Shown: positions 8,801-16,386 of the stretch, in pieces
Layout of the letters: every line of letters begins with the position of its first letter
Position numbering within the stretch: the first letter of the stretch is position 1
From: Tissierellaceae bacterium
Lineage (GTDB): Bacteria > Bacillota > Clostridia > Tissierellales > Tissierellaceae
Length of the DNA: 21,419 nt
Assembly (NCBI GenBank): GCA_023229175.1
Contig: JALNZV010000030.1
Coordinates: 1 to 21,419, forward strand
Direction of reading: 5' to 3'
Translations under genes and position numbers: made by a program
Notes under the pieces: model-generated
Database searches by the model: none
Told to the model about the DNA's origin: nothing
Seen by the model: the letters and a program-made list of their open reading frames with translations, nothing else

Positions 8801-9344
8801 TTTTGATTTAATAAATAGCGATGAAACTGTAGGGAATGATTTTCATGGCGTAAAAGACGGCCAAAAAGTTGTCTTAGGTGGTATAATAGTGGAAAAGAAA
8901 AACAAGATAACAAAAAACAACAATATGATGGCTTTTATAACTATTGAGGACCTATATGGTGCAATAGAGGGCATCGTCTTTCCAGCTACCTATGATAGAT
9001 TTAGTAAGTATTTGGTGGAAGACAAGATTGTGGTCATAGAGGGAAAGGCCAGTATGTCAGAAGTGGAGGATCCAAAAATAATCGTGGAAAGATTTTCCGA
9101 ATTGACTACTTTCAACAAGGGAAAACTATATCTAAAGATTTCTACCCATAGTCCTGTCAATACCATGAATGAAATAAAATCTTTATTGGGAAAATACAAA
9201 GGCAATACTCCCGTATATGTATACTTAGAAAAAGATAAAAAAACCATTATGGCAGATAGATCTCTTTGGATAGATATAAATAGTCAAAGGGCAATTAACC
9301 AGTTAAAGAGTCTACTAGGTGAAGAGTCTGTAAAAGTAATGTAG
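5871..9344 (+). CDS. dnaE: DNA polymerase III alpha subunit (DnaE type)
   Basis: This 1157-residue replicative polymerase of the DnaE1 type catalyses template-directed DNA synthesis at the fork. An N-terminal PHP domain begins HLHVHTEYSLLDG (His9, His11, His13) with ITDHGAMFG following. The palm has PGRGSAAGS, then PDIDIDF with the catalytic Asp pair near residues 398 and 400, and the third Asp in KMDFLGL near residue 550; these correspond to D401, D403 and D555 of the E. coli enzyme. The fingers region includes FNKSHSAAYA. A C-terminal OB domain (about residues 1000-1080) reads GGIIVEKKNKITKN. There is no exonuclease insertion, which separates it from PolC. An AGAAAGGA ribosome site precedes the ATG. 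It sits between the GrdX gene and pfkA, as in several Clostridia. Confidence 0.97.
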   Translation: MNYKNRFTHLHVHTEYSLLDGSIRIKDLVKQVKALGMDSVAITDHGAMFGVVQFYKEARKHGLKPILGSEIYVAIDKYTDREPKDKSQYHLVLLAETYEGYQNLMKIVSEGYVNGFYYKPRVDHEILRKYSKGIIALSACLAGEIPRHIMDNNLEKAEEIALEYLDIFGEGNFFLELQDYGMDEQRRVNSELINISRKTGIPLIATNDVHYLRKEDALIHDILLCIQTGKTVDEEDRMKFPTNEFYLKSPEEMRNIFESNIEALENTAKIADRCNVELDFDTLHLPEYKVPEGYTNVEYLSYLTLKGLEDRYEHITQEIKDRFDYEFNTIVQMGYTDYFLIVWDFIRFAKESNIMVGPGRGSAAGSIVSYALGIIDIDPLKYGLIFERFLNPERVSMPDIDIDFCYERREEVIQYVVEKYGADHVAQIATFGTMAARGSIRDVGRAINMPYGQVDFIAKQIPMELGMTISKALEVNRSLKNMYDEDQEVENLINIAMAVEGLPRHTSTHAAGVLISKEPVTNYVPLLRNGDALTTQFNMIELEELGLLKMDFLGLRTLTVIRDTVKLIEINHGLKIDLDQIKFDDPKIFQMFANAETLGIFQFESPGMRAFLKELKPNVFENLIAANSLFRPGPMNQIPTFVACKHDPSKIEYIHPKLEHILDVTYGCIVYQEQVMQIVRDIGGYSMGRADLVRRAMGKKKMDVMEEERKNFIYGQTNENEEVLLTGAIRNGVDEKSASMIYDLMIDFANYAFNKSHSAAYAVIAYRTAWLKTYYPVEFMAALISSIMGDTNQVSLYIQECKRLGIEILSPDINESYNKFTVTSNKIRFGLSAVKNVGENFIKTVIKARSTGLFTSFTDFVERIEKVDSSVMNKRAVESLIKCGALDSLGANRAQLLAIFEKVIDGVHSNRKRNIEGQFSIFDNVEEDIYIDMMPDLKEFPKNVILAMEKEVVGIYISGHPLEPYREQLKEISTTTTFDLINSDETVGNDFHGVKDGQKVVLGGIIVEKKNKITKNNNMMAFITIEDLYGAIEGIVFPATYDRFSKYLVEDKIVVIEGKASMSEVEDPKIIVERFSELTTFNKGKLYLKISTHSPVNTMNEIKSLLGKYKGNTPVYVYLEKDKKTIMADRSLWIDINSQRAINQLKSLLGEESVKVM

Positions 9345-9402
9345 CGGAGATTAAAAAATATAATAAAAAATCTATAAATGAATATAGTTAAGGGGGAAGA
9401 CA

Positions 9403-10362
9403 ATGAAAACCATAGGAATACTGACAAGCGGGGGAGATGCTCCCGGAATGAATCCAGCTATTAGGGCAATTGTTAGAGCGGGAATTTTCAATGGATTTAG
9501 AATAATGGGCATAAGACAAGGATATAGTGGCCTAATCGATGGAGATATATATGAAATGAATTTATCTTCTGTTGCTGATATTATCCATAGGGGAGGCACC
9601 ATGCTCAGATCTGCCAGATCTGATGAATTTAAAACTGAATCTGGGTTTAAAAAGGCATTAAATGTCCTAGATGTATTTGGAATAGACAGTTTGATTGTAT
9701 TAGGAGGAGATGGAACCCTAAGAGGAGCAAAGGACCTCTATAATGCAGGGGTGCCAACTATCGGCATACCATGCACAATTGACAATGATTGCGGATACTC
9801 CGATTATACCATTGGATTTTTTACTGCCGTAGAGACTGTAGTAGATGCCATATCTAAGATTAGAGACACATCAACTTCCCACGGCAGGGCCAATGTCATA
9901 GAGGTAATGGGCAGAAGATGCGGAGATATTGCCCTATATGCCGGACTTGCCGGGGGGGCAGAAAGCATAATTATTCCTGAAGTAGAATTTGATATAGATG
10001 AGGTGTGCAAAAGGGCCATACAAGGTAAAAACAGAGGAAAGCTCCACCATATTATTGTATTGGCAGAGGGCGTAGGAAATGCATATGAAGTCGCCAAGGA
10101 TATACAAGATAAGACCAGTATCGACACCAGAGTTACAGTACTTGGATATATACAAAGGGGAGGCAACCCTACATCTTATGACAGAATATTGGCAAGTAAA
10201 ATGGGCAATAGGGCAATAGAATTACTTTTAGAGGGCAAATCTGGAAGGGCCCTTGGAGTAAAATGCAATGAAATTATAGATTTGGAGATTAACGAAGCAT
10301 TAGACATTGAGAAAAAATTTAACTTAGATATGTATAACACATCAAAAATACTATCTATATAA
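9403..10362 (+). CDS. pfkA: 6-phosphofructokinase with unusual active-site residues
   Basis: This 319-residue protein is the size of E. coli PfkA and aligns without gaps over the key motifs. SGGDAPGMN contains Gly11, GGDG places Asp103 and Gly104, and TIDND places Thr125, Asp127 and Asp129. Arg162, Glu222, Arg243 and Arg252 of the fructose-6-phosphate site are present, as are effector-site residues Arg21, Arg25, Arg154, Arg211 and Lys213. Gly104 argues for ATP rather than pyrophosphate as donor. Three positions differ from the E. coli enzyme: residue 124 is Cys instead of Gly, residue 249 is Tyr instead of His, and residue 54 is Leu instead of Arg. It should phosphorylate fructose-6-phosphate in glycolysis, but donor preference and regulation may be altered. 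An AAGGGGGAA ribosome site precedes the ATG. pyk follows after 15 bases. Confidence 0.94.
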   Translation: MKTIGILTSGGDAPGMNPAIRAIVRAGIFNGFRIMGIRQGYSGLIDGDIYEMNLSSVADIIHRGGTMLRSARSDEFKTESGFKKALNVLDVFGIDSLIVLGGDGTLRGAKDLYNAGVPTIGIPCTIDNDCGYSDYTIGFFTAVETVVDAISKIRDTSTSHGRANVIEVMGRRCGDIALYAGLAGGAESIIIPEVEFDIDEVCKRAIQGKNRGKLHHIIVLAEGVGNAYEVAKDIQDKTSIDTRVTVLGYIQRGGNPTSYDRILASKMGNRAIELLLEGKSGRALGVKCNEIIDLEINEALDIEKKFNLDMYNTSKILSI

Positions 10363-10377
10363 AATGGAGGAATACAC

Positions 10378-12135
10378 ATGAAAAAGACAAAAATAGTTGG
10401 AACAATCGGTCCAACTTCTGAATCAGAGAGTATATTGAGGCAGCTTTTCTTAAATGGGTTAAACGTATGTAGACTTAATTTTTCCCATGGAAGCCATAGT
10501 GAACACAAAAATAGGATTGATAATATAAAAAGAGTGAGAGAAGAGTTAAAACTGCCCATAGGAATTATGCTAGATACAAAGGGGCCGGAAATAAGGCTTG
10601 GAAATTTTGACGAAGAATCCATAGACATAAAAGAGGGGGATATATTTACCTTAACTACCAGGGATATATTAGGAGATAAGACAATAGTCTCTGTTTCGTA
10701 CAAGGATTTACCTAAGGATGTACACAAGGGCAGCAAAATATTAATAGACGATGGATTAGTTGAATTTGAAGTGTTGGAAATAATCGACAGCACAGATATT
10801 AAGTGCCTAGCATTGAACAACGGCGTACTTAAAGACCACAAGGGCGTAAATGTACCAAATGTAAAAATCAACCTTCCTGCTATCACAGAGAAGGACGTAG
10901 AAGATATATTATTTGGCATAGAAAATGGAATAGATTTTATCGCCGCCTCTTTTGTCAGAAAAGCTGAAGATGTTTTGGAAATAAGAAGGATTTTAGAAGA
11001 AAAAAATTGCTATACCATAGAAATCATATCAAAAATAGAAAATCAGGAGGGTGTAGACAATATAAATGAAATACTTTCCGTATCTGATGGTATTATGGTA
11101 GCTAGAGGAGACTTAGGAGTCGAGATACAAACAGAGGAGATGCCCTTAGTACAGAAAGAACTGATTAAACAGGCAAATCTAGTGGGTAAACCAGTTATAA
11201 CGGCAACTCAAATGCTGGATTCCATGATGAGAAATCCAAGACCTACGAGGGCAGAAGTAACAGATGTAGCAAACGCAATATTAGATGGGAGCAGTGCCAT
11301 AATGTTATCTGGTGAGACAGCATCAGGCAAATATCCAGTGGAATCTGTAAGGACCATGCACGATATAGCTATAAGAATAGAAGACTCTCTGGACCATAAC
11401 AGTATATTAACATCAAAAATGGCAGTATCTGAAATAACTACCACAAATGCAATTGGCAAAGCAACTTGTACAACTGCCATGGATTTAGGGGCATCGGCCA
11501 TAATCACAGCCACATCATCTGGATATACTTCCAAGGCAATATCCAAATTTAGGCCAAAATCGCCAATAATTGCAGCTACGACAACAGAGTCAGTAATGAG
11601 AAGATTATCTCTTGTATGGGGAGTTTATCCCGTATTGTCGCCATATAGCGATTCCACAGACGAAGTGATCGAATTGTCAATTCAATCGGCTATTGAAAAA
11701 GGATACGTGAAAGAGGGGGATTTAGTCATTATTACAGCTGGAATACCTGTGGCTACTGCTGGCTCTACAAATCTAATTAAAGTACATACTATTGCAAAAG
11801 TTCTTGTCAACGGAATGGGAATCGGAAAGGATGCTGTACTAGGGAATGTATGTATTGCCAATAATGCAGAGGAACTGAAAAATAAGTTTTCAGATGGAGA
11901 TGTAATAGTAAGCAGGGATACAGATAGAGATATGATAAGCTATATTGAAAGGGCATCGGCCATAATCGTAGAACAAGGTGGGCTTACTTCTCACGCTGCT
12001 ATAGTAGGATTAAACCTAAACAAACCAACTATTGTAGGAGCTACTGGAGCTACTTCCGCCTTAATGGACGGCCAGTTAGTTACAGTGGATAGCAGCACTG
12101 GCTTAGTATATGAAGGAGAAGCAAAAGTATTGTAG
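10378..12135 (+). CDS. pyk: pyruvate kinase with C-terminal PEP-utilizer domain
   Basis: This 585-residue enzyme is the long form found in Bacillus and many clostridia. The catalytic core (about 1-470) shows KTKIVGTIGPTSES, NFSHGSH, MLDTKGPEIRLG, SKIENQEG (Lys219), VARGDLGVEI, ITATQMLDSM and GETASGKYPVES. The extra C-terminal domain (about 475-585) resembles the swivelling phosphohistidine domain of PEP-utilizing enzymes, with EQGGLTSHAAIVG carrying His539. It converts PEP and ADP to pyruvate and ATP in the cytoplasm. The extra domain is conserved in the long forms and its exact role is unsettled. It lies 15 bases after pfkA behind a GGAGG site, forming the classic pfkA-pyk pair, and is followed by a strong terminator that ends the transcript. 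Confidence 0.97.
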   Translation: MKKTKIVGTIGPTSESESILRQLFLNGLNVCRLNFSHGSHSEHKNRIDNIKRVREELKLPIGIMLDTKGPEIRLGNFDEESIDIKEGDIFTLTTRDILGDKTIVSVSYKDLPKDVHKGSKILIDDGLVEFEVLEIIDSTDIKCLALNNGVLKDHKGVNVPNVKINLPAITEKDVEDILFGIENGIDFIAASFVRKAEDVLEIRRILEEKNCYTIEIISKIENQEGVDNINEILSVSDGIMVARGDLGVEIQTEEMPLVQKELIKQANLVGKPVITATQMLDSMMRNPRPTRAEVTDVANAILDGSSAIMLSGETASGKYPVESVRTMHDIAIRIEDSLDHNSILTSKMAVSEITTTNAIGKATCTTAMDLGASAIITATSSGYTSKAISKFRPKSPIIAATTTESVMRRLSLVWGVYPVLSPYSDSTDEVIELSIQSAIEKGYVKEGDLVIITAGIPVATAGSTNLIKVHTIAKVLVNGMGIGKDAVLGNVCIANNAEELKNKFSDGDVIVSRDTDRDMISYIERASAIIVEQGGLTSHAAIVGLNLNKPTIVGATGATSALMDGQLVTVDSSTGLVYEGEAKVL

Positions 12136-12139
12136 AAAT

Positions 12140-12164
12140 TGCTGCCTAAGGGCAGTTTTTTTTT
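12140..12164 (+). terminator. intrinsic terminator after pyk
   Basis: CTGCC (12142-12146), a TAAG loop and GGCAG (12151-12155) are followed by nine Ts (12156-12164). It starts 5 bases after the pyk stop and closes the operon. Confidence 0.9.
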
Positions 12165-12195
12165 GCCGAAAACAGTTCATTTTTCTTCGTCAACA

Positions 12196-12204
12196 TGTTA
12201 TAAT
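12196..12204 (+). promoter_or_regulatory. extended -10 promoter of the MATE gene
   Basis: TGTTATAAT is a perfect extended -10 element, 45 bases ahead of the start codon and downstream of the pyk terminator. The -35 is weak (TTCATT at 12176-12181, 17-base spacing), which an extended -10 can compensate for. Confidence 0.6.
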
Positions 12205-12249
12205 GTTTGTATATTTAGTGACACGAAATAAATAGGACAGGTGAATAAA

Positions 12250-13623
12250 ATGAAGAAATTAGATAAAACAGAATTATTGCTTAAAGGCAGCATTTATAAA
12301 GCTCTTTTTACACTATCAATACCCATTATGATAAATAGCCTTATACAGACATTATATAACTTAGTAGACGGTGTATGGGTGAGTAAACTATCATCTGTCC
12401 ACTTTGCGGCTACGGCTTTTGTATTTCCAGTAAACTTTTTATTCGTATCCTTGGGCATTGGATTGTCAATTGCAGGAACATCCATATTGTCACAGCTGGT
12501 GGGTGCCAATAAAATAGAAGAGGCGAAACTATATTCAACCCAATTAATGGCGATTACATTGCTAAGCTCCCTAATATTTTCATTCATTGGGTATTTGCTA
12601 AGTCCAGTGATCATAAGGCTAATGGGGGCCAAAGGGGAATTAGCAACATTGGGAAACACATATTTGAGAATAACATTTTTAGATTTACCTTTTATGTTTC
12701 TGTACTTTACCATAAATGCAATGATGAACTCTCAAGGAGATACAGTAACGCCAACCGTCCTAAGTGGAGTATCTGCCATACTTAATGCAATTTTAGACCC
12801 TATATTTATATTTACATTAGGTTGGGGTATTGCAGGGGCAGCTTGGGCTACATTAATATCGAAGGCAGTACTATCTATCTTCGGATTTATAATGCTTTTT
12901 GGCGAGACAAATAGAATAATACCTCAATTTAAAGGTTTTAAATTCAATCGGAGTATAATAAAAAAACTAATAGCTGTTGCTATTCCTTCGTCTATAGGTC
13001 AATCAGGAGCATCTTTGGGATTTATAGTTCTCAATGGATTTATAGGCTCTTACGGGACTGCCACCATTGCAGCATATGCAATGGTCAATAGAATTACTTC
13101 CTTAGTGATGCAGCCTGCCATGAGCTTAGGCTCAGCACTGACGGCGATTATAGGGCAAAATATTGGGGCCAATCAAATAGACAGGGTAAAAGAGGCATTT
13201 CATAAGGCTTTAAAACTTACAATATTAATAGGCACAGTGGGAGGAGTTTTGCTTGTAATATTTGATAAACCAATAATCAACTTCTTTATGCAATCAAAAG
13301 ATGATCCTACAGTAATAGAATTGGCCTTAGTGTATTTAATATATATATCGCTGTCTATGCCATTGATGGGTATCTTCAGTGTATTGCAGGGAATATTTCA
13401 AGGCTCGGGAAATACCAAGTATTCTATGGCTATGGAAATAGGAAGGCTTTGGTTTGTAAGGCTTCCTATGATATTATTTTTTAAACACTTTACAGCATGG
13501 GGATCGTCGGGAATTTGGTTTTCAATGAGCTTTAGCAATTTGGTTGTCTGCATATATGGATATTGGATTTATAGAAAAAATGGATGGCAAAGAAGAGTAT
13601 TGCACGAAGAGGCCATCACCTAA
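12250..13623 (+). CDS. MATE family multidrug/sodium antiporter
   Basis: This is a 457-residue integral membrane protein with about twelve hydrophobic segments in two related halves, as in the MATE family. The N terminus has the typical LSIPIMINSLIQTLYNLVDGVWVSKL, and the second half begins similarly near IAVAIPSSIGQSGASLGFIVLNGFIGSYG. Family knowledge: MATE proteins export cationic drugs or metabolites in exchange for sodium or protons. This one looks closest to the clostridial/MepA-type branch. The substrate cannot be predicted. I chose ATG at 12250 over GTG at 12241 because AGGTGA ends 5 bases before it; either is possible. It has its own promoter and no obvious partner gene, so it is probably monocistronic. 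Confidence 0.92.
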   Translation: MKKLDKTELLLKGSIYKALFTLSIPIMINSLIQTLYNLVDGVWVSKLSSVHFAATAFVFPVNFLFVSLGIGLSIAGTSILSQLVGANKIEEAKLYSTQLMAITLLSSLIFSFIGYLLSPVIIRLMGAKGELATLGNTYLRITFLDLPFMFLYFTINAMMNSQGDTVTPTVLSGVSAILNAILDPIFIFTLGWGIAGAAWATLISKAVLSIFGFIMLFGETNRIIPQFKGFKFNRSIIKKLIAVAIPSSIGQSGASLGFIVLNGFIGSYGTATIAAYAMVNRITSLVMQPAMSLGSALTAIIGQNIGANQIDRVKEAFHKALKLTILIGTVGGVLLVIFDKPIINFFMQSKDDPTVIELALVYLIYISLSMPLMGIFSVLQGIFQGSGNTKYSMAMEIGRLWFVRLPMILFFKHFTAWGSSGIWFSMSFSNLVVCIYGYWIYRKNGWQRRVLHEEAIT

Positions 13624-13672
13624 ACTAGATACCCTTTACCATAGTAACATATTAAATAGTTAGAAAAAGTAA

Positions 13673-13711
13673 AATAGTATGGCATATACCCCAATTAAAT
13701 ACCATAATATA
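13673..13711. repeat. imperfect inverted repeat upstream of the pckA promoter
   Basis: ATAGTATGG (13674-13682) and CCATAATAT (13702-13710) are inverted copies with one mismatch. They sit just upstream of the pckA -10 element, which suits an operator site. No known regulator motif is recognised, and the region is AT-rich enough for chance matches. Confidence 0.3.
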
Positions 13712-13732
13712 CTTTTAATTTACAAATATATT

Positions 13733-13741
13733 TGTTATAAT
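13733..13741 (+). promoter_or_regulatory. extended -10 promoter of pckA
   Basis: TGTTATAAT forms a perfect extended -10, 38 bases before the pckA start. The -35 region (TTTTAA at 13713-13718) is poor. The same extended -10 occurs ahead of the MATE gene. Confidence 0.55.
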
Positions 13742-13779
13742 ATGATTGCTTAAATAACAATTGAAAAAGGGGGCTAAAA

Positions 13780-15429
13780 ATGTCAACAATAGGTAAATTT
13801 AAACGGGAAGATATAAGAAAAGACAATGCTGTTTTTTCCTCCATTAGGGCTACTATTGAGACAACGTTTTACGGTAATAATGTGGTTAAGGTAACATCGT
13901 TAACAGAGGCTTATAAACTTGCTGTGAAATCACCAGGCACCATAGTTACAGACATGCCTGTGCACGAGCCTACAGCATCTGGATTAGACGAGGGCAGTAA
14001 GATTCTTTTATTTAACGACGGCGATATAACAGGTCGTTTTGCAAAAGCTAGGGTAATCATTGGAGAATCAGGTGTCGATGTAGGAAAGTACGCAAGTATA
14101 GCAAGGGAGGCAGTATTCTTTACAAGATATAAGAATCTATACCATGCTGAAGTTATAATAGGTTTGCACGAAGACTTTATGGTAAAAGCACATCTTCTAA
14201 TTCCGGAGGGTTACGAAAACACAATGTACAATTGGATGTTAAACTTTCAGTACATAACAGAAGAATACATGAAAATGTATAAGAATTCTGTAAAATTACC
14301 AGAAGGGGACATATATATATTGTCAGACCCAGATTACTATCCTCCAAGTCATCCCAATGGATTGGCATTATTTGATCCAGAGTACAACACAGCACTCTTA
14401 TGTGGCATGAGGTATTTCGGGGAGCATAAAAAAGGAACCTTGACATTGGCTTGGGGGATTGCCAACAGAAATGGATTTGCGTCATGTCACGGTGGTATGA
14501 AAAGATATAATTTCAATGACAATAGAAAATATACAATAGGAGTATTTGGATTATCTGGTTCAGGAAAATCTACCCTAACCCATGAAAAACACGGTGGGAA
14601 ATACGACATCACAATACTCCACGATGATGCCTATGTAATATCTACAGAAGACGGCTCATCAGTTGCATTGGAACCATCCTATTTTGACAAGACTCAGGAT
14701 TATCCAGTAGACCATCCAGCCAATAAATATTTATTGACTGTGCAAAATTGCGGTATTACTCTAGACGATAATGGGAAAAAGGTAATCGTTACAGAAGACA
14801 TCAGAAATGGGAATGGTAGGGCAGTGAAATCTAAACTTTGGGCAGATAATAGGGTTAATAAAATAGATGAGCCTGTAAATGCCATTGCATGGCTTATGAA
14901 AGATAGTACAATGCCTCCTATAATTAAAATAAATAACCCTGTGCTTGCCTCAGTAATGGGTGCCACTCTAGCTACTAAAAGATCTACAGCTGAAAGATTA
15001 GCTGAGGGCATAGATATGAATGCATTAGTTATTGAACCATATGCTAATCCCTTTAGGACATATCCATTAGGTCATGACTATGATAAATTCAAGGAACTAT
15101 TTGAAAATAGAAAAATTGACTGCTATATAATAAATACAGGCCATTTCCAGGACAAAAAGATACCAAAAGAGCTGACACTACAACTATTAGAAGACATTGC
15201 AACAAATAAAGCTAAATTCAAGCAACTAGGCCAATTTTCAGATTTAGAGTACGTAGAGGTGGAAGGCTATATTCCTGATATGGAATCTGAAGAATATAAG
15301 AATATGTGGATTGGCAGCATAAGATACAGGAAAGATTTTCTAAAAGACATGGAAAGTTTCAAAGATGGCAGAGATAAACTCCCAAAGGAAGCATTAGAGG
15401 CATTGGTAAAGTTAGAGAAAGAAATATAG
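13780..15429 (+). CDS. pckA: phosphoenolpyruvate carboxykinase (ATP)
   Basis: This 549-residue enzyme of the ATP-type PEPCK family interconverts oxaloacetate plus ATP with PEP, CO2 and ADP. Signature features are present in order: YFGEHKKGTLTLAWG (substrate and metal region), NGFASCHGG, the kinase-1a P-loop GLSGSGKST (257-265), kinase-2 LHDDAY with Asp282/Asp283, and a C-terminal NTGHFQDKKIP region. The N-terminal 200 residues differ noticeably from the E. coli enzyme and fit the divergent branch seen in Clostridia. In fermenters the enzyme may run in either direction, and pyk and pfkA nearby supply the other side of the PEP node. A strong AAAAGGGGG ribosome site precedes the ATG. It has its own promoter and terminator, so it is a single-gene unit. 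Confidence 0.93.
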   Translation: MSTIGKFKREDIRKDNAVFSSIRATIETTFYGNNVVKVTSLTEAYKLAVKSPGTIVTDMPVHEPTASGLDEGSKILLFNDGDITGRFAKARVIIGESGVDVGKYASIAREAVFFTRYKNLYHAEVIIGLHEDFMVKAHLLIPEGYENTMYNWMLNFQYITEEYMKMYKNSVKLPEGDIYILSDPDYYPPSHPNGLALFDPEYNTALLCGMRYFGEHKKGTLTLAWGIANRNGFASCHGGMKRYNFNDNRKYTIGVFGLSGSGKSTLTHEKHGGKYDITILHDDAYVISTEDGSSVALEPSYFDKTQDYPVDHPANKYLLTVQNCGITLDDNGKKVIVTEDIRNGNGRAVKSKLWADNRVNKIDEPVNAIAWLMKDSTMPPIIKINNPVLASVMGATLATKRSTAERLAEGIDMNALVIEPYANPFRTYPLGHDYDKFKELFENRKIDCYIINTGHFQDKKIPKELTLQLLEDIATNKAKFKQLGQFSDLEYVEVEGYIPDMESEEYKNMWIGSIRYRKDFLKDMESFKDGRDKLPKEALEALVKLEKEI

Positions 15430-15433
15430 TAGA

Positions 15434-15467
15434 TAGGGCGATTTAATTCGCCCTTAATTATTTTTTT
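15434..15467 (+). terminator. intrinsic terminator after pckA
   Basis: A 7-bp perfect stem, AGGGCGA (15435-15441) with TCGCCCT (15448-15454), has a 6-base loop and is followed by a T-rich run ending in seven Ts at 15461-15467. It begins 5 bases after the pckA stop. Confidence 0.9.
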
Positions 15468-15528
15468 GGAGATAAAATAAGTTAAATGTGATAAAATAAT
15501 GATACTAATAGGTATGGAGGTTTGGAGA

Positions 15529-16362
15529 ATGATAAAGTTAGGTGAAGTTCAGAGTTTAAAGATAAAAAGGTTTACATCTGTGGGAGCATATTTAGGTCTA
15601 GACGAAGTTGAGCAAGAAGTATTGCTGCCTAAAAAGCAAATACCAGAAGATTCAAATATTGGAGACTATGTCGAGGTGATGGTATACAATGATTCTAGAG
15701 ATAGGATAATAGCCACAACAAATAGGTCAAAGGCTCAAGTCGGCCAATTGGCCCATTTAATGCTGGTAAGTCAGACAAAGATTGGTTCGTTCTTAGATTG
15801 GGGATTAGAAAAGGATTTATTTTTGCCATTTAGTGAAACAGTTGGATCCATAGATAAGGGTAAGGAGTACTTAGTAGGCATATATATAGATAAATCCAAT
15901 AGAATTTGTGCTACTATGAAAATAAAGGATATGTTAAGGACAGACTCACCTTACAAGGAAAACGATAAGGCAAAGGGAACGATTTACAGTATCAATAGGG
16001 ATATAGGGGCTTTTGTCGCCGTCGATGACAAATACGATGGACTAATTCCCAAAAAGGAACTTTTAGGTGCATATGACGTAGGAGATACTATAGAAGTAAG
16101 GATAAGCAATGTAAAAGAAGACGGAAGGCTGGATTTAAGCCTAAGGGACAGGAGCCATATACAAATAGATAAGGATGGAGAAGTAATAATTTCAAAACTG
16201 AAAGAAAGTTCTGGATTTCTGCCCATCAACGATTATAGTCCGCCAGAACTAATTCGCAAGGAACTTAAAATGAGTAAATCGGGATTTAAAAAAGCAGTTG
16301 GACGATTGTATAAAGAAGGTCTGATTATAATAGAGAAAAAGGGTATTAGATTAAAGCAATAA
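15529..16362 (+). CDS. cvfB: CvfB family S1 RNA-binding protein
   Basis: This 277-residue soluble protein has tandem S1-like beta-barrel domains and a C-terminal winged helix, as in CvfB/YitL. The first S1-like domain spans about residues 1-65, the second about 70-140 (GSFLDWGLEKDLFLPFSE), and the third about 150-210 (GTIYSINRDIGAFVAVDDKYDGLIPKKEL). The winged helix ends GFKKAVGRLYKEGLIIIEKKGIRL. Family knowledge: CvfB binds RNA and affects virulence gene expression in Staphylococcus aureus. Here it is probably a post-transcriptional or translation-related factor. The start at 15529 is preferred over an upstream ATG at 15499 because GGAGG sits 8 bases before it and the protein then begins at the first S1 strand. 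rlmD follows after 24 bases. Confidence 0.88.
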   Translation: MIKLGEVQSLKIKRFTSVGAYLGLDEVEQEVLLPKKQIPEDSNIGDYVEVMVYNDSRDRIIATTNRSKAQVGQLAHLMLVSQTKIGSFLDWGLEKDLFLPFSETVGSIDKGKEYLVGIYIDKSNRICATMKIKDMLRTDSPYKENDKAKGTIYSINRDIGAFVAVDDKYDGLIPKKELLGAYDVGDTIEVRISNVKEDGRLDLSLRDRSHIQIDKDGEVIISKLKESSGFLPINDYSPPELIRKELKMSKSGFKKAVGRLYKEGLIIIEKKGIRLKQ

Positions 16363-16386
16363 AAGTTGACTTTTTAGGAGGAAAAG

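Noticed and set aside
10176..10919. 247-codon open frame on the reverse strand over pfkA and pyk
   Set aside because: It lies entirely opposite strongly conserved pfkA and pyk coding sequence, is rich in Ser/Ile/Leu as expected from reverse-reading AT-rich genes, and matches no family.
12241..12249. GTG start for the MATE gene
   Set aside because: The GTG is part of the AGGTGA that looks like the ribosome site for ATG 12250. The choice is not certain.
13624..13732. Terminator for the MATE gene
   Set aside because: No stable stem followed by a T-run was found after the MATE stop; transcription may end elsewhere or read into pckA.
15499..15528. Upstream ATG start for cvfB
   Set aside because: It has no ribosome site before it; GGAGG at 15516-15520 serves the ATG at 15529, where the first S1 strand begins.
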